The translations under genes and the position numbers were made by a program. This document shows, one piece after another, positions 48,800 to 57,245 of a stretch of 64,000 nucleotides of DNA (positions are counted from its first letter, which is position 1; the number at the start of each line of letters is the position of its first letter). Source of the DNA: Pandoraea thiooxydans. Lineage in GTDB: Bacteria > Pseudomonadota > Gammaproteobacteria > Burkholderiales > Burkholderiaceae. The notes under the pieces are model-generated. The model saw only the letters and a list, made by a program, of their open reading frames with translations. It had not been told where the DNA came from and did not search any database. The stretch spans positions 4,154,001-4,218,000 of the forward strand of contig NZ_CP014839.1 of assembly GCF_001931675.1 (NCBI RefSeq), read 5' to 3'.

Positions 48800-49263
48800 G
48801 CGCGTTCCTTTGTATCGTGCAGAGTTTGACGCGACCGGCTTAGCTTGGCCGCGTATTCGTCGTTGTCTTTTTGCTCGCGCCTGGCTGTGCGCACGTCCTC
48901 ACGGGCCTGCGCACGGCTGGCCAGGGTTTCGAACGAATTCAGACGCTGTTTGTGCTGTTGCCAGTCGTGCTGGGCCGCGGCGACTTTCTGCTCGGCCAGG
49001 ACGAGCAAGTCGCGCTGGCGGCCGATCGCCACGTCGAGCGTGTCGATGAATTGCTGGAAATTGCGCCAGCCGGCGGCGGCCATGCCGTCTTGCGTGGCCG
49101 TTTGCAGCCGGTTGCGATATTCGTGCCGGTAGGCCACCAGTGCCTGCAGCTGCCGCTCGGCTTCGGTACGCTGAGCCTGCTGGGCGCCGAGCTTGCGGGC
49201 GGCGTCGTCGAGATCCTGCTGCGCCAGTTCGGTCAGTAAATTCAGCGGTAGGTGCTCTGCCAT
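48793..49263 (-). CDS. fliJ: Flagellar export protein FliJ
   Basis: FliJ is the coiled-coil stalk of the FliHIJ ATPase that also contacts FlhA. The 156-residue protein is almost wholly helical and charged, with heptad patterns ('LVLAEQKVAAAQHDWQQHKQ', 'ARREQKDNDEYAAKL'), and matches E. coli FliJ (147) in length. Divergent sequence but clear position between fliI and fliK. Confidence 0.93.
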   Translation of the reverse strand: MAEHLPLNLLTELAQQDLDDAARKLGAQQAQRTEAERQLQALVAYRHEYRNRLQTATQDGMAAAGWRNFQQFIDTLDVAIGRQRDLLVLAEQKVAAAQHDWQQHKQRLNSFETLASRAQAREDVRTARREQKDNDEYAAKLSRSRQTLHDTKERAC

Positions 49264-49290
49264 GTCGTTTCCTCAAAAAGGGGCGGCCGC

Positions 49291-50916
49291 TCAGCTCAGC
49301 AGCGCGTGAAGCTGCGTCGCGCTGTCCTGGTAGCCGGCGCGCTCGCGCATGCCCTGCTGCAAAAAGGCCTCGAGCTGCGGGTATAGCGCGATGGCTTGAT
49401 CGAGCTGCGGATCGCGCCCGGCCGCGTAGGCACCCACGCTGATCAGGTCGCGGTTGCGCTGGTAGCGCGAGAGCATCTGCTTGAAGCGGCGCACGTCGTC
49501 GAACTGCCGGTCGTCGACCAGCGCGACCATGGCGCGGCTGATCGAGGCTTCGATGTCGATGGCCGGGTAGTGGCCGGCCTCGGCCAGATCGCGCGAGAGC
49601 ACGATGTGGCCGTCGAGAATTGCGCGCGCGGCATCGGCGATCGGATCCTGCTGGTCGTCGCCTTCGGTCAGCACGGTGTAGAAGGCGGTGATCGAGCCGC
49701 CGCCCTGGGCGCCGTTGCCGGCACGCTCGACCAGCGCCGGCAGCTTGGCGAACACCGACGGCGGATAGCCCTTGGTAGCCGGCGGCTCGCCGATGGCCAG
49801 TGCGATTTCGCGCTGGGCCATCGCATAGCGCGTGAGCGAATCCATGATCAGCAGCACGTCCTTGCCCTGGTCGCGAAAATGTTCGGCCAGTGTGGTGGCG
49901 TAGGCCGCGCCCTGCATGCGCACCAGCGGCGAGACGTCGGCCGGCGCGGCCACCACCACGGCGCGGGCCAGGCCCTCGGCACCCAGAATGTTTTCGATGA
50001 AATCCTTGACTTCGCGGCCGCGCTCGCCGATCAGTCCGACCACGATCACGTCGGCGCTGGTGTAGCGGGCCATCATGCCGAGCAGCACGCTCTTGCCCAC
50101 GCCGCTGCCGGCGAACAGGCCCATGCGCTGCCCGCGCCCGACGGTGAGCAGGGCGTTGATGGCGCGCACGCCGACGTCCAGCGGGGTGTCGATCGGCGCG
50201 CGGCTCAGCGGGTTGATCGGCGTCGTGCTCAGCGATGCGCTGTCGGCATGGCCCAACGGGCCGAGGTCGTCGAGCGGGCGGCCGGCGCCGTCGACCACGC
50301 GCCCGAGCAGCGCGTCGCCTACCGGCAGGCGCTTGCCGCCGGTGGCGGGTGCGGCCGGGGCACCGGCCTCGGCTTCGAGTGGAAATACGCGGGCGCCGGG
50401 CAGCAGGCCGGCGGCCTCGGTTTGCGGCATCAGGAACAGGCGCTCGCCGGCGAAGCCCACCACCTCGGCCTCGGCCGTGGCCGGATCGCGCTGCGGGTCG
50501 TGCACCGGCAATTCGATCAGGCATCCGCTGCCCACCGGCAGCCGCAGGCCGACGGCTTCGAGCACCAGTCCGGCGGCACGCGTCAGGCGTCCGCAGGTCC
50601 GTGACGGTTCGCAGGCCCGCAGGCGCGGCAGCACCGCCTGCATCCGGTTGCGCCAGCGCAGTAAGTGGGCATCGCGCAGGTCGTGACGCGGGTTCGATGC
50701 GTGCTGATCCGGCTCCGCGATGGCAGGTGTTGCGGCGGCCGGCGTCTCGTCCCACAGGCGAACGCGCGGCCGGGTCTGGTCGTTGTTGTCAGGCGCCGGC
50801 TCCAGCAGGTCCGGCGCGTCATCGGGGTTGTCCGCGCTGTGGGCGTCAGGCTGAACGGCGAGATTGGCGCGGCGCGGCGCGTCGGGTGCCGCCGGGATCG
50901 GATCGAGATTCACCAT
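49291..50916 (-). CDS. fliI: Flagellum-specific ATPase FliI with N-terminal extension
   Basis: FliI is the F1-beta-like ATPase of the export apparatus. The ~541-residue protein has Walker A '[15 protein letters not shown]', '[15 protein letters not shown]', Walker B '[17 protein letters not shown]' and '[20 protein letters not shown]'. It is about 85 residues longer than E. coli FliI (457); the extra N-terminus is Pro/Asp/Ala-rich and looks disordered before homology begins near '[13 protein letters not shown]'. ATG 50916 overlaps the fliH end by 7 bp; the next few in-frame starts within the extension cannot be excluded. Confidence 0.94.
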   Translation of the reverse strand: MVNLDPIPAAPDAPRRANLAVQPDAHSADNPDDAPDLLEPAPDNNDQTRPRVRLWDETPAAATPAIAEPDQHASNPRHDLRDAHLLRWRNRMQAVLPRLRACEPSRTCGRLTRAAGLVLEAVGLRLPVGSGCLIELPVHDPQRDPATAEAEVVGFAGERLFLMPQTEAAGLLPGARVFPLEAEAGAPAAPATGGKRLPVGDALLGRVVDGAGRPLDDLGPLGHADSASLSTTPINPLSRAPIDTPLDVGVRAINALLTVGRGQRMGLFAGSGVGKSVLLGMMARYTSADVIVVGLIGERGREVKDFIENILGAEGLARAVVVAAPADVSPLVRMQGAAYATTLAEHFRDQGKDVLLIMDSLTRYAMAQREIALAIGEPPATKGYPPSVFAKLPALVERAGNGAQGGGSITAFYTVLTEGDDQQDPIADAARAILDGHIVLSRDLAEAGHYPAIDIEASISRAMVALVDDRQFDDVRRFKQMLSRYQRNRDLISVGAYAAGRDPQLDQAIALYPQLEAFLQQGMRERAGYQDSATQLHALLS

Positions 50917-51542
50917 GTCTGCTGTTTCCCGAGAGCGGCCGCCACCCGTGCCCACCGGGTCGGCAGGCTCGCGTCGATTTCGCCGCTGGCCGATTGGGCT
51001 CGGCAGCCGCCGCGCGCGATCGTCGGATCGGCGCGCACGGTCCAGCCGCCGGCCTCGAGTTCGTCCTGCAGATGTGACTGCACCAGCCCGATATCTTCCG
51101 GGTTGAGCAGCAGACGTGGAGCGTCGCCGATGGTCTCGCTGGCCAGCACTTCGCGCACTGCCGGCAGCAGCGCCTCCGGGCGCACCGCGAGGGTTTGCCG
51201 CAACGCCTGGTGGGCGATGTCGAGCGCCAGGCTGACCAGCGTGTCGGCGATTTCACGGTCGAGCGCGTCCAGCGCGTCTGTGAAGGCGGCCGCCAGCGTG
51301 CGCAGGTGCTCGGCCTGGGCTTGCACTTGTGCCTGCCCGGCCGCCGTGCCGGCTTCGAGGCCGGCCTGGTAACCCGCCTGATAGCCCGCGGCGTGTCCTT
51401 CGTTGCGCGCGGCTTCGCGTCGTTGCGCGAGCTCGGCCGCGGCGGCCGGGTCTTCGCGCACCGGCGGTGCGGCGTCGAACGAAGCCATTTCCCAGCGCTG
51501 GTAGGCGCTCAGGCGCTCCTTGGGGATCACGCTGGAGCTCAT
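50910..51542 (-). CDS. fliH: Flagellar export stator protein FliH
   Basis: FliH binds FliI and anchors it to FliN. The 210-residue protein has the N-terminal '[19 protein letters not shown]', an alanine/glutamate helix with a glycine-repeat stretch ('[21 protein letters not shown]', GxxxG pattern, split about 49-69) typical of FliH, and a C-terminal V-ATPase-E-like domain ('[13 protein letters not shown]'). Length is close to E. coli FliH (228). Confidence 0.94.
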   Translation of the reverse strand: MSSSVIPKERLSAYQRWEMASFDAAPPVREDPAAAAELAQRREAARNEGHAAGYQAGYQAGLEAGTAAGQAQVQAQAEHLRTLAAAFTDALDALDREIADTLVSLALDIAHQALRQTLAVRPEALLPAVREVLASETIGDAPRLLLNPEDIGLVQSHLQDELEAGGWTVRADPTIARGGCRAQSASGEIDASLPTRWARVAAALGKQQTW

Positions 51543-51593
51543 GGGCGACCCCCGCTGGGGCGGATCGCTTTACCGCCGGTCGTCTCGCGTGCG

Positions 51594-52589
51594 TCACACA
51601 TAAGCGTCGTCTCCACGGCCGCCGATCACGATTTCGCCGGTGTCCGACAGGCGGCGCGCGGTCTGCAGGATCTTCTTCTGTTCCGCTTCGACCTCCGAGA
51701 CACGCACCGGGCCGCGCGATTCGAGGTCGTCGCGCAGCAATTCGGCCGCGCGTTGCGACATGTTCTTGAGGAATTTCTCGCGCAATTCGGGCGGCGCGCC
51801 CTTGAGGGCGATGATCAGCGATTCCGACTCGACTTCCTTGAGCAGTACCTGGATGCCGCGGTCCTCGACGTCGAGCAGGTTCTCGAAGACGAACATTTCG
51901 TCGACGATCTTTTGCGCGAGGTCGGCGTCGTAGGTGCGCACGCTCTCGATCACGGTTTCTTCCTGCGTGCCGCTCATGTAATTGAGGATCTCGGCGGCGG
52001 TGCGGATCCCGCCCATCGGGCTGCGGCGCAGGTTTTCGCTGCCCGAGAGCAGTTTGGTCAGCACGTCGTTCAGTTCCCGCAGCGCCGCCGGCTGGATGCC
52101 GTCGAGCGTGGCGATGCGCAGCACCACGTCGTTGCGCAGGCGCTCGGTAAACAGGCCGAGGATTTCAGAAGCCTGGTCGCGGTCCAGGTGCACCAGGATG
52201 GTGGCGATGATCTGCGGGTGCTCGTGGCGGATCAATTCGGCCACCGCGCTCGAGTCCATCCATTTCAGGCCTTCGATGCCGCTGGTGTTGCCGCCTTGCA
52301 GGATGCGCTCGATCAGGCCGGCCGCCTTGTCGTTGCCGAGCGCCTTGGTCAGCACGGTACGGATGTACTCGGTGGAGTCGAGATTGAGCGCGGAGTGCTG
52401 CTCGACCTCCATGGAGAAATCTTCCAGCACCGCGAGGATCTGCTCGCGCGAGACCTGCTTGAGCGAAGCCATTGCCGCGCCGAGCTTTTGCACCTCGCGT
52501 GGCGCCAGGTATTTGAAGACCTCGGCGGCTTCATCCTCGCCCAGCGCCATCAGCAGGATGGCACTGCGTTGTAGTCCGTCAGCGCTCAT
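51594..52589 (-). CDS. fliG: Flagellar motor switch protein FliG
   Basis: FliG is the rotor protein touched by the stator. The 331-residue protein equals E. coli FliG in length. The five torque-relevant charged residues are kept: Lys263, Arg280, Asp287, Asp288 and Arg296, one position lower than E. coli Lys264, Arg281, Asp288, Asp289, Arg297. The middle 'EHPQIIATILVHLDRDQASE' carries the EHPQ motif. It overlaps fliF by 11 bp. Confidence 0.97.
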   Translation of the reverse strand: MSADGLQRSAILLMALGEDEAAEVFKYLAPREVQKLGAAMASLKQVSREQILAVLEDFSMEVEQHSALNLDSTEYIRTVLTKALGNDKAAGLIERILQGGNTSGIEGLKWMDSSAVAELIRHEHPQIIATILVHLDRDQASEILGLFTERLRNDVVLRIATLDGIQPAALRELNDVLTKLLSGSENLRRSPMGGIRTAAEILNYMSGTQEETVIESVRTYDADLAQKIVDEMFVFENLLDVEDRGIQVLLKEVESESLIIALKGAPPELREKFLKNMSQRAAELLRDDLESRGPVRVSEVEAEQKKILQTARRLSDTGEIVIGGRGDDAYV

Positions 52590-54252
52590 CGCCGCTCACC
52601 CATGATTTGACCACGGTCGCCATGACCTTGGGGTCCTGCCGCGCCACTTGGCGCGCGAATTCCAGATTGCGCTCGTAATCGCCCGCCTCGGGCCCGGCCC
52701 GCCTGACTTCGGTCGTTGTCTCGGCGGCCGCGACGGCTTGCGGCTCGGGCGCCGGCGGGGCCGCCAGCAGGCGGCGCAGCGCCGGGCGCAGCACGCCGAA
52801 CCACAGATACAGGCCGACCAGGATCACCAGCGCGTATTTGCCGATGTATTTGGCCAGCTCGATATTGCGCGAGCGTTGCCACCAGGGTTGCGTATCGACC
52901 GGCGCCTTGGTGAGCTCGAACGGGCTGTTGACGACGTTGACGGTGTCGCCGCGGGTGCCGCTGAAGCCGATCGCGTCCTTGACCAGACCCTGGATCTGCT
53001 GCAACTGCGCGCTCGTGAGCGGCACCAGCGCCGGCTTGCCGGCGGCATTGACGCCGGGCCGATAGTTCACCACCACCGCTGCCGAGATCCGCTTGACGCC
53101 GCCGCTGGCTTCCTGGGTATGACGAATGGTGCGATCGACCTGATAGTTGACGGTCGAATCCTTGCGGTCGCTGCGCGGACCCTGCGGCGCCTGCGCGGCA
53201 CTGGCGCCGCCCGGCGGCTGGCCGGTGCCGGCCGCGTTGGCCTGGCGTTGCGATTGGGCCGGCGCGAGGTTGTTGGCCGGCGAGGCGGTCGGCGTGGCTG
53301 GCGGCTGATTCGACAGCGCGCCCGGCACGCCGCCCACGGACTGGCCGCCGACCTGTTGGGACTCGCTGGTCTGCTGGCTGAGGATAGCCTGATCGCCCTG
53401 ATTCGGCTTGTAGGTCTCGGCGGTCTGTTCGACCCGGGAAAAATCGATATCGGCCGAGACTTGCGCGTGCACGTTGCCCTGACCGACCAGCGGCGTGAGG
53501 ATCGCCTCGATGCGGCGCTGGTAGGACTGCTCGAGTGCGCGCACGTATTTGAGCTGATTGGCGTCCAGGCCGAGCGCGTCGCTCGCCGGCGCCGAGAGCA
53601 GATTGCCGTTCTGGTCGAGCACGGTGACGTTGCTCGCGGGCATGTCGGGCACGCTGCTGGCGACCATGTGGACGATCGCGTTGACCTGGCCGTCGTCGAG
53701 CACGCGGCCGGGATACAGTGTGAGCATGACCGAGGCGGTGGGCTTTTGCTGGTCGCGCACGAATACAGATGGCTTGGGAATGGCCAGCAGCACGCGCGCC
53801 CCCTGCACCGATGAAATGGCCTCGACCGTGCGTGCCAGCTCGCCTTCGAGGGCGCGCTGGTAATTGACCTGTTCGGCAAACTGGCTGATGCCGAACGGCT
53901 GGTGGTCCATCAGTTCGAAGCCGACCGAACCGCCCTTGGGCAGTCCCTGGGTGGCCAGCCGCAGGCGAGCCTCGTGCACCTGATCGGAGGGCACCAGGAT
54001 CGCGCCGCCATGCTCGGCGAACTTGTACGGCACGTTCATCTGCTGCAGCGCGGTGATGATGGCGCCGCCGTCGCGATCCGACAGGTTGCTGTACAGCACT
54101 TGATAGTCGGGGGTGCGCGCCCACAGCAGCAACGCCACGAAAACAGCCACCAGGGCGGCCACGCCGAGCATCAGCGGCAAGCGCTCCCGGGCGCGCAGTT
54201 GCACCAGGAACGGCAGCTTGTCGGCCGGCACCACGGGCGTAGTCGTGCTCAT
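52579..54252 (-). CDS. fliF: Flagellar MS-ring protein FliF
   Basis: FliF forms the MS ring and is the first assembled part of the motor. The 557-residue protein has a membrane helix near the N-terminus (about 28-47), the ring-building motifs 'YQVLYSNLSDRDGGAIITAL' and 'QVNYQRALEGELARTVEAIS', a Gln/Ala/Pro-rich loop (about 295-375), a second membrane helix (about 463-485) and the C-terminal FliG-binding tail ('FARQVARQDPKVMATVVKSW'). ATG 54252 was chosen by homology; the frame open further upstream is not FliF. Confidence 0.96.
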   Translation of the reverse strand: MSTTTPVVPADKLPFLVQLRARERLPLMLGVAALVAVFVALLLWARTPDYQVLYSNLSDRDGGAIITALQQMNVPYKFAEHGGAILVPSDQVHEARLRLATQGLPKGGSVGFELMDHQPFGISQFAEQVNYQRALEGELARTVEAISSVQGARVLLAIPKPSVFVRDQQKPTASVMLTLYPGRVLDDGQVNAIVHMVASSVPDMPASNVTVLDQNGNLLSAPASDALGLDANQLKYVRALEQSYQRRIEAILTPLVGQGNVHAQVSADIDFSRVEQTAETYKPNQGDQAILSQQTSESQQVGGQSVGGVPGALSNQPPATPTASPANNLAPAQSQRQANAAGTGQPPGGASAAQAPQGPRSDRKDSTVNYQVDRTIRHTQEASGGVKRISAAVVVNYRPGVNAAGKPALVPLTSAQLQQIQGLVKDAIGFSGTRGDTVNVVNSPFELTKAPVDTQPWWQRSRNIELAKYIGKYALVILVGLYLWFGVLRPALRRLLAAPPAPEPQAVAAAETTTEVRRAGPEAGDYERNLEFARQVARQDPKVMATVVKSWVSGDER

Positions 54253-54524
54253 GCGAACTCTCGCGAGCGCGGGGGCTGCCGCACGACGGTGAAAACTGCG
54301 ACTGGCATGGTGTCGAACTCTCCAAAAAACGCAAATTCCGGCCCAGGCGCGCACGGACCGGATTGTGCCGATTATTGGCCAGGGCAAGCCATTCCAATTG
54401 CTTGAAAAGCGGGGCCTTTTCCCGTTACTTGCACCGCTGGGGCCGGGCGGGCCGGTGCTAAGCTGCGTTTTGTCTGGAAATGGGCCTGATGGGCCCGGGT
54501 AAAACGGGCTTCCCGGAGAAAAGC
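54253..54524. promoter_or_regulatory. Divergent fliF / fliE promoter region
   Basis: The 272-bp gap between divergent fliF and fliE should contain both class II promoters. No sigma-28 match or obvious symmetric operator was seen. Confidence 0.45.
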
Positions 54525-54860
54525 ATGGCGATTTCAGGTATCGAATCGATGTTGCAACAACTGCGTGCGCTGGCGACCGGCGCGGCCGATCCGGCTGCCT
54601 CGGCCAGCTCGGCCGCGCCTGCCGGCGGTGCCTCGCCCGGCGGCTTTGCGTCGGCGCTGCAGGCATCGCTGCGCGACGTCAGCGCAGCCCAGAACCACGC
54701 CAACCAGCAGGCGCAGGCGTTCGAGCTCGGCGTGCCGGGCGTCGGGCTCAACGACGTCATGATCGACATGCAAAAGGCCAATATCGGCTTTCAGATGAGC
54801 CTGCAGGTGCGCAACAAACTGGTGTCCGCCTACACCACCATCAGCAATATGCCGGTCTGA
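54525..54860 (+). CDS. fliE: Flagellar hook-basal body protein FliE
   Basis: FliE joins the MS ring to the rod and is the first exported substrate. The 111-residue protein ends with 'LNDVMIDMQKANIGFQMSLQ' and 'VRNKLVSAYTTISNMPV', diagnostic of the family; the N-terminal half is Ala-rich. ATG 54525 with GGAGAAA 6 bp upstream is preferred over an in-frame start at 54480. It stands alone, convergent with fhlB with 5 bp between stops. Confidence 0.95.
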   Translation: MAISGIESMLQQLRALATGAADPAASASSAAPAGGASPGGFASALQASLRDVSAAQNHANQQAQAFELGVPGVGLNDVMIDMQKANIGFQMSLQVRNKLVSAYTTISNMPV

Positions 54861-54865
54861 TGCGA

Positions 54866-55213
54866 TCAGGTGCGCTGTCCACGTCCCGGGGCGCGCCGCA
54901 ACGGCGCCAGGGGCGGAGGCTTTGGCTTGGGCGGTGCCGGCTTGTCGGTCTTGCCGGCTTCCAGCCGGTACAGCCAGGCCAGCAGTTCCGCGACCGCCTG
55001 ATACAGCTGCGGCGGGATGCGGGCATCGAGATCGACCTGCATCAAAAGGCCCACCAGCTCGGGCGACTCATGCACGTACAGGCCATGCTCGCGAGCGGTG
55101 CGCACGATGGTGTCGGCCAGCAGCCCGTACCCCTTGGCGACCACGCGGGGCGCTTTTTCCTTGCCGGCGTAACTCAGCGCGATGGCGCTGCGCCGAGGGT
55201 CGTGCTTGCTCAT
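54866..55213 (-). CDS. fhlB: FhlB: stand-alone FlhB C-terminal-domain homologue
   Basis: The 115-residue soluble protein corresponds to the cytoplasmic FlhB(CC) segment after the NPTH cleavage site: 'RRSAIALSYAGKEKAPRVVA', 'KGYGLLADTIVRTAREHGLY', 'LDARIPPQLYQAVAELLAWL'. It lacks the N-terminal membrane part and has a Pro/Lys-rich tail. Such FhlB proteins can partly replace FlhB(CC) in export switching in other bacteria. Its ATG overlaps the stop of the FliK-like gene (ATGA), suggesting a joint role. Confidence 0.93.
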   Translation of the reverse strand: MSKHDPRRSAIALSYAGKEKAPRVVAKGYGLLADTIVRTAREHGLYVHESPELVGLLMQVDLDARIPPQLYQAVAELLAWLYRLEAGKTDKPAPPKPKPPPLAPLRRAPGRGQRT

Positions 55214-56394
55214 GGGACGGCACCCGCGTCGGCGGCCTCCGGTTTGTCATCGGGGATCGGCGCCGCAGCCGCTGGCGAGGCGCCCAACTGGCCGATGACC
55301 AATTGGCTGGTGCTCAGCCCGTTGGCGGAAAAGCGCTGACGCAAGTCGGCGCCGCCGCCGGCCAGCAATTCGGCGGTGCCCGCGTCGGCGGCCTCGATTT
55401 TGGCCTGCAGCTGATTGCCGACCAGCGCGAGACTCACTTCCACCGTACCGAGCTGGGCTAGCGACAGACGCAAATGCGTATGCCAGCTGCTGGGCGCCGG
55501 GCGCACGCCGGGCGGCGTGTCCGGCCGCCTTTCCTCGGCGTGCCATTGCAACGGCGCGCCCGGCCACGCCTCGCCTTGCCACTGGAAGCGTGGCACCACC
55601 AGCATCTCGAGCTGCTGGCGCACCAGATTCAGATTGCCGCTGACCCCCGCCTGAGCGGTTGTGCCGGCCGCCGCCAGGCCGCCTGGCGCGGCACTCGGCG
55701 TCGAGAGCTGCTGCGGGGCGGGCGCGGTGCCCTGTGCGGTGTTCGACGTCGTGCCTGACGGCGTCATGCCCTGGGCCAGCGCCGATGCCGCCGGCGTCGG
55801 CGCTGCCGTAGGCGGGCCGGCCGGGTTGGCCGAGTAGAGTGCGTGGGTCTGGCCGGACAAGGTCTCGCCCGATCCGGTGTCCGGATTGGCCGCCGATGCC
55901 GGCAGCCCGGCCAGCAGGCGGGTGTCGGGCGGCCACTGCGTTTGCGGCTCGGTTTGCAGTTGCTCGAGCGAGCGGCCGCCGCTGGCCCATTGCGCCAGGT
56001 GCGATTCGTAGAACAAGCCGCTGCTGTCCATCGCCTGATGCAGGGCCGCGACGATGACCGGCGCCAGCGCGTGCGTGGCATCGCCCGGCGGCAACGGCCA
56101 CAAAGGTTCGGTGCCGGTGACCGGGCCGGGCGCGTCCGGGGCCAGGCTCAGCAACGTATCGATGGTGCGTGCCGCGCTGCTGAGCACCGCCGGCGGGCGG
56201 GGCGGCGCGGCGCCGGTATTCAATTGGTGTGCGTCGGCGCCGTCGGTGGTGCTGCTCGGTGTGTCGGCGGCGACGGCGACGTTGGTCGAGGCGGACTCCC
56301 CGACGGCATTGGCCGGGGCACTGTCGAGCGCCTCCATCAGCACGTCGAGGCGGCGGGCGAGCGAGGAAGCCAGCAGGGAATCGAGGCCGACCAT
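55210..56394 (-). CDS. Second FliK-like hook-length control protein
   Basis: A 394-residue, Ala/Pro/Thr-rich protein with a folded C-terminal segment ('LRLSLAQLGTVEVSLALVGN', 'QLQAKIEAADAGTAELLAGG', 'ADLRQRFSANGLSTSQLVIG', about 305-370) that resembles the Flg_hook domain of FliK. The N-terminal half holds a predicted helix and long disordered linker. It is distinct from the fliK gene near 48 kb and is translationally coupled to fhlB. An alternative is a diverged regulator that works with FhlB rather than with FlhB. Confidence 0.75.
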   Translation of the reverse strand: MVGLDSLLASSLARRLDVLMEALDSAPANAVGESASTNVAVAADTPSSTTDGADAHQLNTGAAPPRPPAVLSSAARTIDTLLSLAPDAPGPVTGTEPLWPLPPGDATHALAPVIVAALHQAMDSSGLFYESHLAQWASGGRSLEQLQTEPQTQWPPDTRLLAGLPASAANPDTGSGETLSGQTHALYSANPAGPPTAAPTPAASALAQGMTPSGTTSNTAQGTAPAPQQLSTPSAAPGGLAAAGTTAQAGVSGNLNLVRQQLEMLVVPRFQWQGEAWPGAPLQWHAEERRPDTPPGVRPAPSSWHTHLRLSLAQLGTVEVSLALVGNQLQAKIEAADAGTAELLAGGGADLRQRFSANGLSTSQLVIGQLGASPAAAAPIPDDKPEAADAGAVP

Positions 56395-56464
56395 CTTGCT
56401 CCCCTTTCATCTTGTGGTGTCGAGCCGCGGCAACGCTGATGGTGAGCGCCGGCCGCGCGTGATC

Positions 56465-56797
56465 TCAACGGCTGTTGCCGTAAGCCTCTTGCAGGGCGCG
56501 CCGCTGATGCGAGCTGCGCAGCAGGCGGTCGAGATGCATCAGATGAGGCGTGGCCAGATCGCGAATGCGCGCGTCGTCATCCAGAATGCGGCGGATAACG
56601 GCATGCTTGCGCGCGCGCTGGCTGTCGTCGAGCGGCACCTGTGCGTCGACCGGCTTGAGTTCGTCGACGCGGGCGCGGTACTGCTTCTCGAGCTCGATCA
56701 GGCCGTCCCAGTCGCCGTCACGCGCGGCGCGCAGCATGTTTTGCGTCAGGCCGGCGATAAGCTCGTAATGCGACAGAAGCTCGGTGGCCGAATTCAT
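56465..56797 (-). CDS. fliT: Flagellar export chaperone FliT
   Basis: FliT is the chaperone of FliD and, in enterics, an inhibitor of FlhDC. The 110-residue helical protein ('NSATELLSHYELIAGLTQNM', 'ARDGDWDGLIELEKQYRARV', 'RRILDDDARIRDLATP') fits FliT in length, helix pattern and position after fliS, whose stop it overlaps by 4 bp. Confidence 0.88.
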   Translation of the reverse strand: MNSATELLSHYELIAGLTQNMLRAARDGDWDGLIELEKQYRARVDELKPVDAQVPLDDSQRARKHAVIRRILDDDARIRDLATPHLMHLDRLLRSSHQRRALQEAYGNSR

Positions 56798-57216
56798 GCG
56801 GGTACTCCCTGCGCGGCCACCTGGGCGGCAGCGGCCGCCGGATCGATCGCGCGCCAGGCCGAGCCGATGGTCTCGAGCAGAGCGTCGACGATTTGCAGCT
56901 GGTCGGCGTCGTTGTGGAGGTTGGCCAGCAGCAGTCGCTGATTCATATGGTCGTAGAGCTCGGCGAGCTGCTCGGCCAGCGCGCCGCCGGCCTCCATGTT
57001 CAGCGCGCCGCGCAGCCCGCCGATGATCGCAATGGCATGCGAGATCGCTTTGCCCTTGCCGGGTATGTCGCCTTGCTGCAGCAGGCGACGCGCATTGGCC
57101 AGGGCGGTGCGCGCGCCGTCGAACAGCATCACGATCAGTTGATGCGGGTTGGCCGCGATGACGCCGGTCTCCAGGCCGACTTTGCGGTACGCGTTGGCCG
57201 CGTTCATGCCGTACAT
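56794..57216 (-). CDS. fliS: Flagellin export chaperone FliS
   Basis: FliS binds the C-terminus of flagellin before export. The 140-residue protein has 'ANAYRKVGLETGVIAANPHQ', 'LIVMLFDGARTALANARRLL', and 'LYDHMNQRLLLANLHNDADQ', the classic four-helix pattern. It lies 29 bp after fliD and overlaps fliT. Confidence 0.96.
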   Translation of the reverse strand: MYGMNAANAYRKVGLETGVIAANPHQLIVMLFDGARTALANARRLLQQGDIPGKGKAISHAIAIIGGLRGALNMEAGGALAEQLAELYDHMNQRLLLANLHNDADQLQIVDALLETIGSAWRAIDPAAAAAQVAAQGVPA

Positions 57217-57245
57217 GAGTGATTCTCCCCGAGCGTTGTCATGGC

